Positions 17,165 through 27,085 are shown, counted from the first letter of the stretch. The stretch is DNA of 64,000 nt from Flavobacterium enshiense (GCF_022836875.1 NZ_CP090376.1:1612001-1676000); one strand, 5' to 3'. Numbers and translations are program-made. Notes: generated by a model from the letters alone, not told the origin.

Positions 17165-19333
17165 ATGAAAAAAATATACTTTGCCGTATTGGTATTTGGA
17201 CAAATACTGTACAGTCAAAATAAAACAGAGAAAGACTCTGCCGCATCAAAACAACTTGATAATGTTGTGATTACAGCTAACCGAGGAGCCGCTTTGAGAA
17301 GGGAAGTGCCGGTAGCTATTTCGAAAGTAACAACTAAAACTATAAATGAAACCAAAGCCACGGCGGTTTATGAGATCGTAAATAAAACGCCAGGTGTTTT
17401 AATGGTTAACCTGGGGAACGAACAGCATTCTATGGCTATTCGCCAGCCAATGACCACGAATCCTTATTATTTGTATCTGGAAGATGGTTTGTCGATTCGT
17501 CCGATGGGGGTTTTTAACCACAATGCGCTTTTAGAGATTAATCAGTTCAACCTGCAGAATATTGAAGTGGTCAGAGGACCGGTTTCGTCGCTTTACGGGC
17601 CGGAAGCAGTTGGCGGTGCAGTGAATTTGATATCGCTGAAACCATCACTGCAGCCGGAAATGAAAGTAGGTGTTCAGGCTGATCAGTGGGGTTACATACG
17701 CTTACAGGCTGCTGCAGGAGCGACCGTTGGAAAGGTAGGAATGTACGTTGCCGGTTTGACCAGTGCACAGCGCGATTCATGGATGACATACTCCGATTAC
17801 AACAAAGACAATATCAACGCGAGGCTGGATTATAATATCAACAAAAGCACCCGTTTAATCTGGACGTTATTCTACGGAAAATATTATTCGGATATGAGCA
17901 GTCCTGTAAACGAATCTGATTTTTACAACCGCACTTATAAAAGTACCACTGATTTCACTTATAGAAAATCGGATGCCTTGCGAAGCAGATTAACTTTTGA
18001 AAAAGAATGGAATTCCAAGGCACAAACATCGGTAACGGTTTTCACCAGAGACAATGAATTAGAGCAAAGTCCGGCATATAACGGTGGCATTAAATGGACG
18101 CCGGGACAAACCACTGCCAAAGGGGAAATCAACTCCAATAATTTTAAGAGTTACGGCGTATTGGCGCAGCACACTCAGAAGTTTGATTTTTTTGACGGTT
18201 CCTTGGTTGCAGGGGGTTTATATGATAATTCCCCCGTGGATTATAATGCCTATCAGTTGGATTTGAAAGCCAATTTAAATCCGGGTGGGCAAACGGTGAG
18301 CAGTTATGAGATTATTGCAGAGCGTCCTGATATTAAGCTCGCAGACTACAATGCCCGAATTTACAATGCGGCCGGTTTCGCACAGTATACTTTCCGACCT
18401 GTCGATAACCTGATTATTACTGGTGGTGTACGTTACGATAACATGACTTTTGACTACAACAACAATATTGATCATTCTACTGGAAGTAAAGTTTATGATC
18501 AGTTTACCTTTAAGGGAGGTGTTAATTACAATCCATTCATTTGTGCAGGATTTTATGCCAATTATTCACAGGGATTCGCGCCTCCGGGACTGACTTCCGT
18601 TTTCCGGGCTAAACCGGGAACAGGAGGAAGTACAGGTATTCCGGCCGAATTCTATTATAACTTGGAACCAGCCGAATTCGATAATTATGAAGTGGGAGGA
18701 TGGATTGGCTGCCTGGAGAAAAAGATGAATATTGAGTATTCGGTGTACTATATGGAGGGAAAAAACGAACTGCTTAATGTTCGCCTTCCTGACAATTCAA
18801 CTGATTATCGTTCAGCCGGAGAAACACTTCACAAAGGAGTTGAATTTGCTGTAAATTATTTTCCGAATTCCCAATTTAAAATCAGGGCAGGAGGGACCTA
18901 TGCTATACATGAATTTGAAGATTTTAAATTGTCGTATCGACCTACCGATCCGGTTCAGAATTTAGATGGAAAGGAAATGCCGTCGGCTCCCCACTGGGTG
19001 GCGAATTCGGAAGTCACTTATTATCCGAAATGGCTGCCAAATTTAAGAGCGGGAGTAGAATGGCAATTGGTTTCAAGCTGGTATCAGGATCAAATCAATA
19101 CCGTAAAATATGATGGATATAATGTGTTTAACGGACGAATCGGTTACCAGTTTAAGGGGTTGGAAATGTATATGAATGTGATGAATTTTACTGATAAATT
19201 GTATGCTTATAATGTGACCAGAGGTAATACGCCTACATCTGCACCTAGTTATACCCCTGCGGCGCCACGCACTTTTGTTTTTGGTTTGCAGTATCAGTTA
19301 CAACTTAACAAGAAAAAAAACGATGAAAAATAA
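17165..19333 (+). CDS. TonB-dependent outer-membrane receptor
   Basis: 722 residues: signal peptide (MKKIYFAVLVFGQILYSQ), plug domain (LDNVVITANRGAALRREVP to about residue 155, with VVRGPVSSLYGPEAVGGAVNL), then a barrel ending in TFVFGLQYQLQLN. There is no carboxypeptidase-like N-terminal domain. Such receptors import metal complexes or nutrients powered by TonB. The neighbours, a Cys-motif membrane protein upstream and a CxCC propeller protein overlapping downstream, suggest a metal substrate, perhaps copper; this is inference. The last 11 bases overlap the next gene. Confidence 0.9.
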   Translation: MKKIYFAVLVFGQILYSQNKTEKDSAASKQLDNVVITANRGAALRREVPVAISKVTTKTINETKATAVYEIVNKTPGVLMVNLGNEQHSMAIRQPMTTNPYYLYLEDGLSIRPMGVFNHNALLEINQFNLQNIEVVRGPVSSLYGPEAVGGAVNLISLKPSLQPEMKVGVQADQWGYIRLQAAAGATVGKVGMYVAGLTSAQRDSWMTYSDYNKDNINARLDYNINKSTRLIWTLFYGKYYSDMSSPVNESDFYNRTYKSTTDFTYRKSDALRSRLTFEKEWNSKAQTSVTVFTRDNELEQSPAYNGGIKWTPGQTTAKGEINSNNFKSYGVLAQHTQKFDFFDGSLVAGGLYDNSPVDYNAYQLDLKANLNPGGQTVSSYEIIAERPDIKLADYNARIYNAAGFAQYTFRPVDNLIITGGVRYDNMTFDYNNNIDHSTGSKVYDQFTFKGGVNYNPFICAGFYANYSQGFAPPGLTSVFRAKPGTGGSTGIPAEFYYNLEPAEFDNYEVGGWIGCLEKKMNIEYSVYYMEGKNELLNVRLPDNSTDYRSAGETLHKGVEFAVNYFPNSQFKIRAGGTYAIHEFEDFKLSYRPTDPVQNLDGKEMPSAPHWVANSEVTYYPKWLPNLRAGVEWQLVSSWYQDQINTVKYDGYNVFNGRIGYQFKGLEMYMNVMNFTDKLYAYNVTRGNTPTSAPSYTPAAPRTFVFGLQYQLQLNKKKNDEK

Positions 19334-20594
19334 ACTTCTTTTGCTGTTTACGATAACATTGTTTGCAGCGCAAAACAGTAATTCCCAAACTAGGGAAACC
19401 CAAACAAAATATATTTCTTCCGAAAATGGGACTACAACAAGCTGTCCGTTTTTTACCTCTGACAGAAAAGGGCGGACTGTGATGACCTACGGAAATGAAA
19501 CCGCAGGAAAGGATGCTGTTCTTAATTATGCGGTTTTCAATACTAAAGCAAGAAGTTTTGGCGTCCCAATTGAAATCCCATCCAGTAAAGGGGTAGAACT
19601 TCATGGTGAGAATATGCCGAAGATGGTATTCAAACCCAATGGTGAAATCATTGCAGTTTGGGGAATCGATAACCCGACACCCAAGAAAAAATATGGAGGT
19701 TTGATTCAGTATTCCCAGTCGTTTGACGGCGGAAAAAACTGGACACCGGCAAAGCGATTGGTGAATGATCAAAGCGGAATCGATCAGCGCTATTTTGATA
19801 TTGACCTGCTCCCTAGTGGAGAAGTGGCTATTATCTGGTTGGATAACCGCACTAAAACGGATTTGGATGGTTCTACATTGTATTATGCAGTTACCAAAGG
19901 GAAAAAAGGTTTTCAAAATGAAAAAGTCATAGGAGAAACGACATGCCAATGCTGCCGTACGGATTTATTTGTTGGGAAAAACGGAGTCATTTATGCAGCT
20001 TACAGGGATATTATCAACGAAGAAATCAGAGATATGGTACTCAGTTATTCTTCGGATAACGGAAAAACATTTTCAAAACCAAAAAGAATAAGCGCCGATG
20101 ATTGGAAAATAAACGGCTGTCCTCATACGGGGCCGACCATGACGCAAAACGAAAACGGATTGCACTTTGCCTGGTTTACCATGGGCGGAGGAGCCGGGGT
20201 GTTTTATGCTAATTCATCCGATAACGGAAAGAGTTTTTCGAAAAGGGATAATGTCAGTGCAAATCCTTCCGCAAAACATCCTCAGATTTCTGCTTTGAAG
20301 AATAGTAATGTAGTCATCGTATGGGACGAAAGTGCAGAAATTAGCGGTAATTATTTCAATAGAATTGGGCTGCAGCACAGAGCTAAAAACGGTAAAGTTC
20401 TCGAAACCGAATTTGTAACGTCGTCTGCCGAAGGTATGTCTACATTCCCCATAGTGAAATCTTTGAGCGAAACAGAAGTTCTGGTAGCATGGAGTCAGGG
20501 AGGTAAAGATGGGAAAGTGGGGTATAGGACAGTCCGCATCGGAAATCGTAAAATCAGCAAATCAGTAAAAAATAAAAGTGTAGCGGGAAGATAA
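19323..20594 (+). CDS. Secreted sialidase-fold (BNR-type) beta-propeller protein with conserved-looking Cys motifs
   Basis: 423 residues from the ATG at 19323, where the signal peptide (MKNKLLLLFTITLFAAQNSN) begins; it overlaps the receptor gene by 11 bases in another frame. The body has BNR-like blade signatures (SQSFDGGKNWTPAKR, SYSSDNGKTFSKPKR, NSSDNGKSFSKRD), so a six-bladed propeller is likely. Two motifs not needed for the fold, ETTCQCCRTDLF near residue 215 and INGCPHTGP near 270, could together bind metal. The catalytic residues of true sialidases are not evident, so glycosidase activity should not be assumed. Confidence 0.8.
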   Translation: MKNKLLLLFTITLFAAQNSNSQTRETQTKYISSENGTTTSCPFFTSDRKGRTVMTYGNETAGKDAVLNYAVFNTKARSFGVPIEIPSSKGVELHGENMPKMVFKPNGEIIAVWGIDNPTPKKKYGGLIQYSQSFDGGKNWTPAKRLVNDQSGIDQRYFDIDLLPSGEVAIIWLDNRTKTDLDGSTLYYAVTKGKKGFQNEKVIGETTCQCCRTDLFVGKNGVIYAAYRDIINEEIRDMVLSYSSDNGKTFSKPKRISADDWKINGCPHTGPTMTQNENGLHFAWFTMGGGAGVFYANSSDNGKSFSKRDNVSANPSAKHPQISALKNSNVVIVWDESAEISGNYFNRIGLQHRAKNGKVLETEFVTSSAEGMSTFPIVKSLSETEVLVAWSQGGKDGKVGYRTVRIGNRKISKSVKNKSVAGR

Positions 20595-20610
20595 TGAACA
20601 ATCGCTATAA

Positions 20611-20648
20611 AAATCCCCAACTGCGGCTGTAGTTGGGGATTTTTTTTG
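20611..20648. terminator. Bidirectional terminator, related to the one at 21296
   Basis: Stem AAATCCCCAACT (20611-20622) pairs with AGTTGGGGATTT (20631-20642), then a T run. It serves the propeller gene and the convergent gene at 20685-21263. Confidence 0.85.
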
Positions 20649-20684
20649 GATTAAATAGCTAAACTTGTAAAAATCAGAACCGAT

Positions 20685-21263
20685 TCATAAACCTAATTGT
20701 TTGCGTACTTTTTCAGTAATAACAGCATCAAGTAATTCCTTGTAATTAGGGTCGAAGCTTATGAATTTCCATCTGCCTTCTGTAAAGTCATCAGAAATGG
20801 CAACCAATTTATCTGTTTTAATGATGTTAAAGGCATTGATTTCTTTTGAAAACTGGATGACCGAATTCGGAAAGTTTTTATGCAACGTTTCCATAATCCT
20901 TTTTAATGTGGCTTCATTGTTTATGGGTTGCTTATAGGTCATAACCATTGAATTTTCATAACTTATGACACAGTATAGACCATTTTCCGTCATTTGAATA
21001 TTTGAATATGAAAAATGAGGTGTGGTATACAGGTATTGAATGCTGTACGTGTCGTTATCGAAAGAACTTTCTAATGCTCCATACATATCTGCTCTCTCCA
21101 CAAATCTAAAAACAAGCGGGTAGGTGAAATCGAGCATTGTGTCAAATGACATGTTGTAGGTAGCATCATATAGTGCTTTTGAGTCACGCTTTAATTCGTC
21201 TATTGATTGCGCGGAAATACCCGTGACAATAAATAAAGTTACTAATGTGATTTTTAGCTTCAT
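20685..21263 (-). CDS. Secreted hypothetical protein
   Basis: 192 residues with signal peptide MKLKITLVTLFIVTGISAQ. The mature part begins SIDELKRDSKALYDATYNM and alternates helix and strand (FTYPLVFRFVERADMYGAL, LYCVISYENSMVMTYKQP), and the end is charged. The pattern resembles small periplasmic proteins of Bacteroidota, but I cannot name a family. It sits between two nearly identical terminators in opposite orientation. Confidence 0.7.
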   Translation of the reverse strand: MKLKITLVTLFIVTGISAQSIDELKRDSKALYDATYNMSFDTMLDFTYPLVFRFVERADMYGALESSFDNDTYSIQYLYTTPHFSYSNIQMTENGLYCVISYENSMVMTYKQPINNEATLKRIMETLHKNFPNSVIQFSKEINAFNIIKTDKLVAISDDFTEGRWKFISFDPNYKELLDAVITEKVRKQLGL

Positions 21264-21291
21264 TTTTTGGGAAAATTTTGGATAAATATAT

Positions 21292-21325
21292 AAAAAATCC
21301 CCAACTACAGCCGTAATTGGGGATT
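21292..21325 (-). terminator. Terminator of secA
   Basis: On the minus strand AATCCCCAA (21325-21317) pairs with TTGGGGATT (21304-21296), followed by a T run. Read on that strand, 28 of 30 bases equal the terminator at 20611-20642. Confidence 0.85.
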
Positions 21326-21345
21326 AATTTTATTTAGGATTTTAC

Positions 21346-24300
21346 TTACTCGCTAACAACGATCCATTCTCCTGAAGCTAACATAGGTTCAGCTTTTTTG
21401 AATTTCATGGTTTCTGTTTTTCCGCTCATAACGTGTTTAATCGTCACGTTGTCGTTGCGGTTGATTTTAGGTTGATCGCGAACGATGGTTTCAGTAACAT
21501 GATGATGATGTTGCTGTTGTTGCATTTGAGCAGCTTCACGTTGCTTGGCAGCGATTTCGTCAGTGTTTAATACTTCTTCTTTTGAAATAGTATAATCTTC
21601 TTGTATTGGCTCTTCATGTGCTTCCTGAATATTGTCAGGATTTTGTGAAGGTAAATCACCTTTAAGCAAGAATGAAATTACTTCTTTGTTGATACCGTCC
21701 AGCATTTTCTTGAACAGGTTAAATGCTTCAAATTTGTAAATCAGCAATGGATCTTTTTGCTCGTGAACGGCTAACTGAACCGATTGTTTCAATTCGTCCA
21801 TTTTACGCAAGTGTTTTTTCCATGCTTCATCAACAATGGCTAAAGTGATGTTCTTTTCGAAATCAGTCAAAAGCGTTTTTCCTTGTGAAATATAAGCCTT
21901 CTCTAAATCGGTTACTACATTAAGTGTCTTGATGCCGTCAGTAAACGGAACAACGATACGTTCAAACTGACCATTGTTGTTTTCGTATACATTTTTGATT
22001 ACAGCATAAGCATCTCTGGCATTACGATCCTGTTTTTCGTCATAATGCTTTAGTGCGGCTTTGTACACTTTACCAGCCAATTCCATATCGGAAAGTCTGT
22101 TGAAATCACTTTCGGAAACCGGAGATTCAATAGCAAAGTAACGGATTAACTCGAATTCGAAGTTTTTGAAAGCTTTGGCAATTTTGTTGTTTTCCACAAC
22201 CAATTCAGCCAAGTCATACATCATGTTTGCCAAATCCACTTTTAAGCGTTCTCCGTGCAATGCATGACGACGACGTTTGTAAACCACTTCACGTTGTGCG
22301 TTCATTACATCATCATATTCCAATAAACGTTTACGTGTACCGAAGTTGTTTTCTTCTACTTTTTTCTGAGCTCTTTCGATAGATTTGGTCATCATTGAGT
22401 GCTGAATTACTTCACCTTCTTTGATTCCCATTCGGTCCATGATTTTTGCTACTCTTTCAGAGCCGAACAAACGCATCAGGTTGTCTTCCAAAGACACATA
22501 GAACTGTGAACTTCCCGGATCTCCCTGACGTCCTGCACGACCACGTAACTGACGGTCTACACGACGAGAATCGTGACGTTCTGTACCAATGATAGCTAAA
22601 CCACCTGCTGCTTTTACTTCCGGAGATAATTTAATATCGGTACCACGACCGGCCATGTTTGTTGCAATGGTTACTACCCCTGCATTACCTGCTTCGGCAA
22701 CAATCTGTGCTTCCTGTTTGTGTAATTTCGCGTTCAATACGTTGTGCTGGATGCCTTTCATTTTAAGCATACGGCTCAATAATTCGGAAATCTCAACTGA
22801 AGTCGTACCGATCAATACCGGACGGCCTTCCGCAACCAATTGCTGAACATCTTCCGCAACCGCGTTGAATTTTTCACGAACTGTACGATAAATTAAATCT
22901 TCTTTGTCTTTACGGGCAATTCCTCTGTTGGTTGGAATTTCCACTACGTCTAATTTGTAAATTTCCCAGAATTCGCCTGCTTCTGTAACAGCAGTACCGG
23001 TCATACCCGCTAATTTGCTGTACATACGGAAGTAATTCTGTAATGTAATGGTTGCAAACGTTTGCGTAGCAGCCTCAATTTTTACGTTTTCTTTCGCTTC
23101 AATCGCCTGGTGTAAACCGTCAGAATAACGACGGCCATCCATGATACGTCCTGTTTGCTCGTCTACGATAAGGATTTTGTTATCCATGATAACGTATTCC
23201 GTATCTTTTTCGAACAAGGTATAAGCTTTTAAAAGCTGCGTTAATGTGTGGATACGCTCACTTTTTACAGAGAAATCCTGGAATAGTTGTTCTTTCACTT
23301 CCGCTTCGGCTTCTTTCGAAAGTTTTTGTTTTTCGATGTTGGCAATTTCAGTACCAATATCCGGAAGGACAAAGAAATCATCGGAAGTATCCTGAGAAAG
23401 GAATTTGATTCCGTTATCTGTCAGTTCAACCTGATTGTTTTTTTCTTCAATTACGAAATACAAGGCTTCGTCAACAATCGGCATTTTACGGTTGTTGTCC
23501 TGCATGTATTCGTTTTCCGTTTTCTGAAGTAATTGTTTAACGCCTTCTTCAGATAAGAATTTGATCAATGCTTTGTTTTTCGGTAAAGCACGGAACGCTC
23601 TTAATAACTGGAATCCGGCATCTTTGCCATTTCCTTCTTTCATCAAACGTTTTGCCTCGGTAAGGAAACCGTTGGCTAATTGACGCTGAAGGTTATATAA
23701 GTTTTCGATTTTCGGTTTCAATTCGTTGAACTCGTGACGGTCTCCCTGTGGCACCGGACCAGAAATAATCAACGGTGTACGTGCGTCGTCAATCAATACG
23801 GAATCCACCTCATCGACAATCGCGTAGTTGTGTTTTCTTTGTACCAATTCACCAGGCGTATGTGCCATGTTATCTCTCAAATAATCGAAACCGAATTCGT
23901 TGTTCGTTCCGTAAGTGATATCAGCCTCATAAGCACGGCGTCTTGCATCGGTATTTGGTTGGTGGTTGTCAATACAGTCAACAGTCAATCCGTGGAATTC
24001 GAATAAAGGCGCTTTCCACGTGCTGTCACGTTTTGCAAGGTAATCATTCACGGTTACTAAGTGAACTCCGTTTCCAGTCAAGGCATTTAAATAGATTGGC
24101 AGGGTTGCTACCAACGTTTTACCTTCTCCCGTTTGCATCTCGGAAATTTTACCTTGGTGTAAAACCGTTCCACCAATTAACTGTACGTCGTAATGGATCA
24201 TATCCCAAGTGATGGCTTTTCCGGCAGCATCCCATGAGTTTGCCCAAACAGCATTGTCTCCTTCAATGGTGATGTATGATTTTGCTGCTGATAATTCGCG

Positions 24301-24711
24301 GTCTTTAGGAGTAGCTGTAACGGTGATTTGCGTATTTTCCTTGAAACGACGAGCCGTTTCCTTAACCACTGCAAATGCCTCCGGCAGAATATCGCCCAAT
24401 ACTTTTTCAGAGATTTCATAAGCTTCTTTTTCGATAGCATCGATAGTAGCATAGATATCTTCTCTTTTGTCGATGTCTTCCGTAGCTTCAACTTCTTGTC
24501 TTAACGCTTCTATTTTAGCATCTTTTTCAGCACGAGCGGCTTTAATCTGCTCTTTAAAATAGGTTGTTTTTGCTCTCAGTTCGTCATTTGATAAGGCCGC
24601 TAAAGCAGGTTCAAATGATCTGATTTTGGCAATAATCGGTTGAATTGCTTTTACGTCTTTTTGGGATTTGTCACCCACAAAAGCTTTTAATATGCTGTTT
24701 ATGAAACTCAT
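21346..24711 (-). CDS. secA: Preprotein translocase ATPase SecA
   Basis: 1121 residues, long as usual in Bacteroidota. SecA drives unfolded proteins through SecYEG at the inner membrane. Visible motifs: MQTGEGKT (192-199), [16 protein letters not shown], the helicase motifs [10 protein letters not shown] and [10 protein letters not shown], and a preprotein-binding insertion. A charged segment around residues 60-90 ([20 protein letters not shown]) is part of the longer N-terminal region. The C-terminus lacks the zinc-binding Cys cluster known from E. coli and instead has a His-rich stretch ([11 protein letters not shown]) and a final GEW motif. A terminator follows and a promoter precedes. Confidence 0.97.
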   Translation of the reverse strand: MSFINSILKAFVGDKSQKDVKAIQPIIAKIRSFEPALAALSNDELRAKTTYFKEQIKAARAEKDAKIEALRQEVEATEDIDKREDIYATIDAIEKEAYEISEKVLGDILPEAFAVVKETARRFKENTQITVTATPKDRELSAAKSYITIEGDNAVWANSWDAAGKAITWDMIHYDVQLIGGTVLHQGKISEMQTGEGKTLVATLPIYLNALTGNGVHLVTVNDYLAKRDSTWKAPLFEFHGLTVDCIDNHQPNTDARRRAYEADITYGTNNEFGFDYLRDNMAHTPGELVQRKHNYAIVDEVDSVLIDDARTPLIISGPVPQGDRHEFNELKPKIENLYNLQRQLANGFLTEAKRLMKEGNGKDAGFQLLRAFRALPKNKALIKFLSEEGVKQLLQKTENEYMQDNNRKMPIVDEALYFVIEEKNNQVELTDNGIKFLSQDTSDDFFVLPDIGTEIANIEKQKLSKEAEAEVKEQLFQDFSVKSERIHTLTQLLKAYTLFEKDTEYVIMDNKILIVDEQTGRIMDGRRYSDGLHQAIEAKENVKIEAATQTFATITLQNYFRMYSKLAGMTGTAVTEAGEFWEIYKLDVVEIPTNRGIARKDKEDLIYRTVREKFNAVAEDVQQLVAEGRPVLIGTTSVEISELLSRMLKMKGIQHNVLNAKLHKQEAQIVAEAGNAGVVTIATNMAGRGTDIKLSPEVKAAGGLAIIGTERHDSRRVDRQLRGRAGRQGDPGSSQFYVSLEDNLMRLFGSERVAKIMDRMGIKEGEVIQHSMMTKSIERAQKKVEENNFGTRKRLLEYDDVMNAQREVVYKRRRHALHGERLKVDLANMMYDLAELVVENNKIAKAFKNFEFELIRYFAIESPVSESDFNRLSDMELAGKVYKAALKHYDEKQDRNARDAYAVIKNVYENNNGQFERIVVPFTDGIKTLNVVTDLEKAYISQGKTLLTDFEKNITLAIVDEAWKKHLRKMDELKQSVQLAVHEQKDPLLIYKFEAFNLFKKMLDGINKEVISFLLKGDLPSQNPDNIQEAHEEPIQEDYTISKEEVLNTDEIAAKQREAAQMQQQQHHHHVTETIVRDQPKINRNDNVTIKHVMSGKTETMKFKKAEPMLASGEWIVVSE

Positions 24712-24745
24712 AATCTGGTTTGGTTTATATTCTGATAATAGTGTG

Positions 24746-24753
24746 CAAATTTA
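24746..24753 (-). promoter_or_regulatory. -7 promoter element of secA
   Basis: TAAATTTG on the minus strand, 34 bases before the secA ATG. No clear -33 box was seen because the upstream terminator occupies that space. Confidence 0.55.
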
Positions 24754-24756
24754 CAC

Positions 24757-24784
24757 AAAAAAAAAGCCTCGTGAGAGACTTTTT
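24757..24784 (-). terminator. Terminator of the DUF2795 gene
   Basis: On the minus strand AAAAAGTCTC (24784-24775) pairs with GAGGCTTTTT (24770-24761) with one mismatch, loop TCAC, then a T run that reaches the secA promoter. Confidence 0.75.
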
Positions 24785-24800
24785 CGCTGTGCTTTATTTT

Positions 24801-25022
24801 TTAATATTCATCCTCGTTCCAAAGGTAATCTTCGTCGGTCGGATAATCTGGCCATATCTCTTCCATTGATTCGTAGATTTCACCTTCGTCTTCTATTGAC
24901 TGTAAGTTTTCCACTACTTCAAGAGGAGCTCCAGTTCGGATAGCATAGTCGATAAGTTCATCCTTTGTGGCTGGCCACGGAGCATCGCTTAAATATGATG
25001 CCAGTTCTAATGTCCAATACAT
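24801..25022 (-). CDS. DUF2795 domain protein
   Basis: 73 residues from the ATG at 25022. The frame extends to 25049, but the -7 box at 25047-25054 overlaps that end, so the transcript starts downstream of it. MYWTLELASYLSDAPWPATKDELIDYAIRTGAPLEVVENL matches the DUF2795 pattern of small acidic bacterial proteins whose function is unknown. The second half is strongly acidic (DYPTDEDYLWNEDEY). Soluble, with no signal peptide. It lies upstream of secA but is separated from it by a terminator. Confidence 0.85.
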   Translation of the reverse strand: MYWTLELASYLSDAPWPATKDELIDYAIRTGAPLEVVENLQSIEDEGEIYESMEEIWPDYPTDEDYLWNEDEY

Positions 25023-25046
25023 CTTTGATTGATTTATAGTTTTATG

Positions 25047-25076
25047 CAAAAATAAATTTTATACTGAAAAAATCAA
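25047..25076 (-). promoter_or_regulatory. Promoter of the DUF2795 gene
   Basis: Minus strand TTG (25074-25076), 19 bases, TATTTTTG (25047-25054). Its position fixes the start codon at 25022. Confidence 0.75.
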
Positions 25077-25188
25077 GTAAAATTTCTTTTATTTTAAAAA
25101 AAGTTAAGAACGTTGTTTTTTGGATTCAGTTTTCAGTAATGGTTAGCATTTTCTTACACTGTGTGTTCCAGCTGAATACCGCGACTGA

Positions 25189-25761
25189 TTACTGTTTTCT
25201 GGGAATCCATTTCACTTCGTCAGCGTTCAGGTCATTGGACAACTTTCGTGCCAATACAAAAAGGTAGTCAGAAAGTCGGTTTAAATAGGTGAGAACCTGC
25301 ATATCTGTCGGTTCTAATTCGTGAAGATGTGTGGCTAAACGCTCAGCGCGGCGGCAAACGCAACGGGCGATATGACAATATGACACGGTTGTGTGGCCTC
25401 CAGGAAGCACAAAATGTGTCATTTGTGGCAATGAGCCATCCATAGTGTCGATTTCGTTTTCAAGAAAATGGACATCTTCATCTGAAATGCGGTTGATGTT
25501 CAGGCGTTGTTGCCCGTTTTTGAGTACTTCTTTTTCCGGCGGAGTAGCTAAAATGGCCCCCACGGTAAAAAGTCGGTCCTGTATTTCAATCAATACATTT
25601 TTGTAAAGCGGGTTAATGTCCTGATCACGGATAAGTCCGATGTATGAGTTTAATTCGTCCACTGTTCCGTAACTTTCGATGCGGATATGATGTTTGGGAA
25701 CGCGTGTTCCGCCAAAAAGTGCCGTGGTTCCTTTATCTCCGGTTTTGGTGTATACTTTCAT
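25189..25761 (-). CDS. ATP:cob(I)alamin adenosyltransferase, PduO type
   Basis: 190 residues, typical of the family. The enzyme makes adenosylcobalamin from cob(I)alamin and ATP. The N-terminal ATP-binding signature YTKTGDKGTTALFGG is at residues 4-18; SYGTVDELNSYIGL follows near residue 30; CRRAERLATHLHE contains the conserved Arg pair near residue 135. With meaB (7026-8111) this indicates an adenosylcobalamin-dependent methylmalonyl-CoA mutase elsewhere in the genome. The promoter is weak (AATATTTG on the minus strand, 25877-25884). Confidence 0.93.
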   Translation of the reverse strand: MKVYTKTGDKGTTALFGGTRVPKHHIRIESYGTVDELNSYIGLIRDQDINPLYKNVLIEIQDRLFTVGAILATPPEKEVLKNGQQRLNINRISDEDVHFLENEIDTMDGSLPQMTHFVLPGGHTTVSYCHIARCVCRRAERLATHLHELEPTDMQVLTYLNRLSDYLFVLARKLSNDLNADEVKWIPRKQ

Positions 25762-26147
25762 CTCATTATGGTTTATTTGTTATTGGTATTCGATGGAACT
25801 CGCTGAAAGCTCGTTTCATCTTTAAAGTTTCTGAGTTTGTGAGTCGCTAAGTTACTGAGGTTTTTTCGGAAGTTTGCAAATATTCAATACAATTCCTGGC
25901 TAGCCCCGATTACTTCACTAAATTTTTATTTTTATAGGAGTTCAGTGAATGCTTCGCATTTGGAACGGCACGAAGTAAAGTGAAAAGCGGGAATAAGGAC
26001 TGCTGATAAAGCCCTCCCGATAGCTATCGGGACCATTCGCTTCAAAAAAAACTTTTGGGAATGCGGTTTTTTACGGATTTTCAGATAGAATTTTTCTGCA
26101 ACTTGCCCTGTGCTTTCTGCAATCTAATCACTGAATACTGTCTCTCG
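25762..26147. repeat. Intergenic region dominated by dispersed repeats
   Basis: Segment 25903-25947 is an inverted relative of 10530-10576 (GCCCCG.TTACTTCACTAAATT core). A perfect 16-nt palindrome, CCCGATAGCTATCGGG, is at 26016-26031. No gene is seen. Confidence 0.7.
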
Positions 26148-26837
26148 CTACCTGTTCGGATTATCGCTTTCAATCATTCCATCTTTCAAACGGATGATGC
26201 GGTGGGCGTGTTTGGCGATATCTTCTTCGTGCGTAACCAGAATCACGGTATTTCCGTTCGCATGGATTTCGTCAAAAAGGTTCATGATTTCCACGGAAGT
26301 TTTACTGTCCAGGTTACCCGTAGGCTCATCCGCAAGGATAATTGAAGGATGGTTCACTAAAGCTCTTGCAACAGCTACACGCTGGCGTTGTCCACCAGAA
26401 AGCTGGTTGGGTTTGTGGTCCATACGGTCTGACAGTCCGACCTGAGTCAAAACTGTAGTGGCGCGTTTGGTTCGGCTGTTTTTGTCGTACCCGGCATAAA
26501 TCATGGGTAGTGCGACATTGTCCAAAGCAGTCGTTCGCGGCATGAGGTTAAAGGTTTGAAAAACGAACCCGATTTCCTTGTTTCGGATTTCGGCCAGTTC
26601 ATCGTCTTTCATTTTGCTTACGTCTTTTCCGTTTAAAACGTACGAGCCTGCGGTAGGAGTGTCCAAACAGCCTAAAAGGTTCATCAGGGTTGATTTTCCT
26701 GAACCCGATGGTCCCATTAAGGCAACATATTCGCCTTTATTGATGTGTAAATCGATACCTTTCAACACGTAAACAATTTCATTTCCTAGCGGAAAGTCTC
26801 GTGTAATACCTTTTATTTCAATGATGGGTTTTGACAT
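26148..26837 (-). CDS. ABC transporter ATP-binding protein, MacB/LolD type
   Basis: 229 residues forming one complete ATPase domain: Walker A GPSGSGKS (42-49), Q-loop [11 protein letters not shown], signature [15 protein letters not shown], Walker [14 protein letters not shown] and H-loop VTHEED. The GNLDSKTS stretch and the length fit the LolD/MacB branch, which works with FtsX-like permeases in lipoprotein release or macrolide and peptide efflux. No permease gene is adjacent on the same strand, so its partner is elsewhere. A terminator and a candidate promoter lie in its upstream region. Confidence 0.9.
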   Translation of the reverse strand: MSKPIIEIKGITRDFPLGNEIVYVLKGIDLHINKGEYVALMGPSGSGKSTLMNLLGCLDTPTAGSYVLNGKDVSKMKDDELAEIRNKEIGFVFQTFNLMPRTTALDNVALPMIYAGYDKNSRTKRATTVLTQVGLSDRMDHKPNQLSGGQRQRVAVARALVNHPSIILADEPTGNLDSKTSVEIMNLFDEIHANGNTVILVTHEEDIAKHAHRIIRLKDGMIESDNPNR

Positions 26838-26923
26838 TTTCGTGATTTTTCGGTTTTAGAAGTCCAAAAACGAATTGGATAAGGTATAAGTAGTTAAATG
26901 CGGAATATTGTTACAACAAGGTA

Positions 26924-26956
26924 TAAAAAAACTCCTCATTGATAAGATGAGGAGTT
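26924..26956 (-). terminator. Strong intrinsic terminator upstream of the ABC gene
   Basis: On the minus strand AACTCCTCAT (26956-26947) pairs perfectly with ATGAGGAGTT (26939-26930), loop of 7, then a run of seven Ts. It does not directly follow a recognised gene. Confidence 0.8.
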
Positions 26957-27017
26957 CCAAAAAAGTATGATTGCTATTAATCATCTATAGATGTGATTTT
27001 AACGCAACACAAAGATA
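26924..27017 (-). ncRNA. Candidate small RNA or leader attenuator
   Basis: On the minus strand a TATCTTTG box (27010-27017) matches the -7 consensus, and the perfect terminator ends about 75-80 bases downstream of the expected start. No ATG-started frame of useful length fits between. This would give a short RNA, or an attenuated leader of the ABC ATPase gene at 26837. No -33 TTG was found. The alternative is that the terminator belongs to the coding-like fragment at 27086-27226. Confidence 0.3.
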
Positions 27018-27085
27018 TTGATTTTTAAATAGTTACGATTTTTTATCGATGTTATTTGTTTGTTAAAATTCTGATTTTTAAAAAG

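Noticed and set aside
19323..20594. True sialidase (neuraminidase)
   Set aside because: BNR-like blades are present but the catalytic Arg triad, Tyr/Glu pair and Asp were not identifiable.
21480..21530. His-rich stretch in SecA as an artificial His tag
   Set aside because: It lies inside the natural, variable C-terminal linker, followed by a conserved-looking GEW end.
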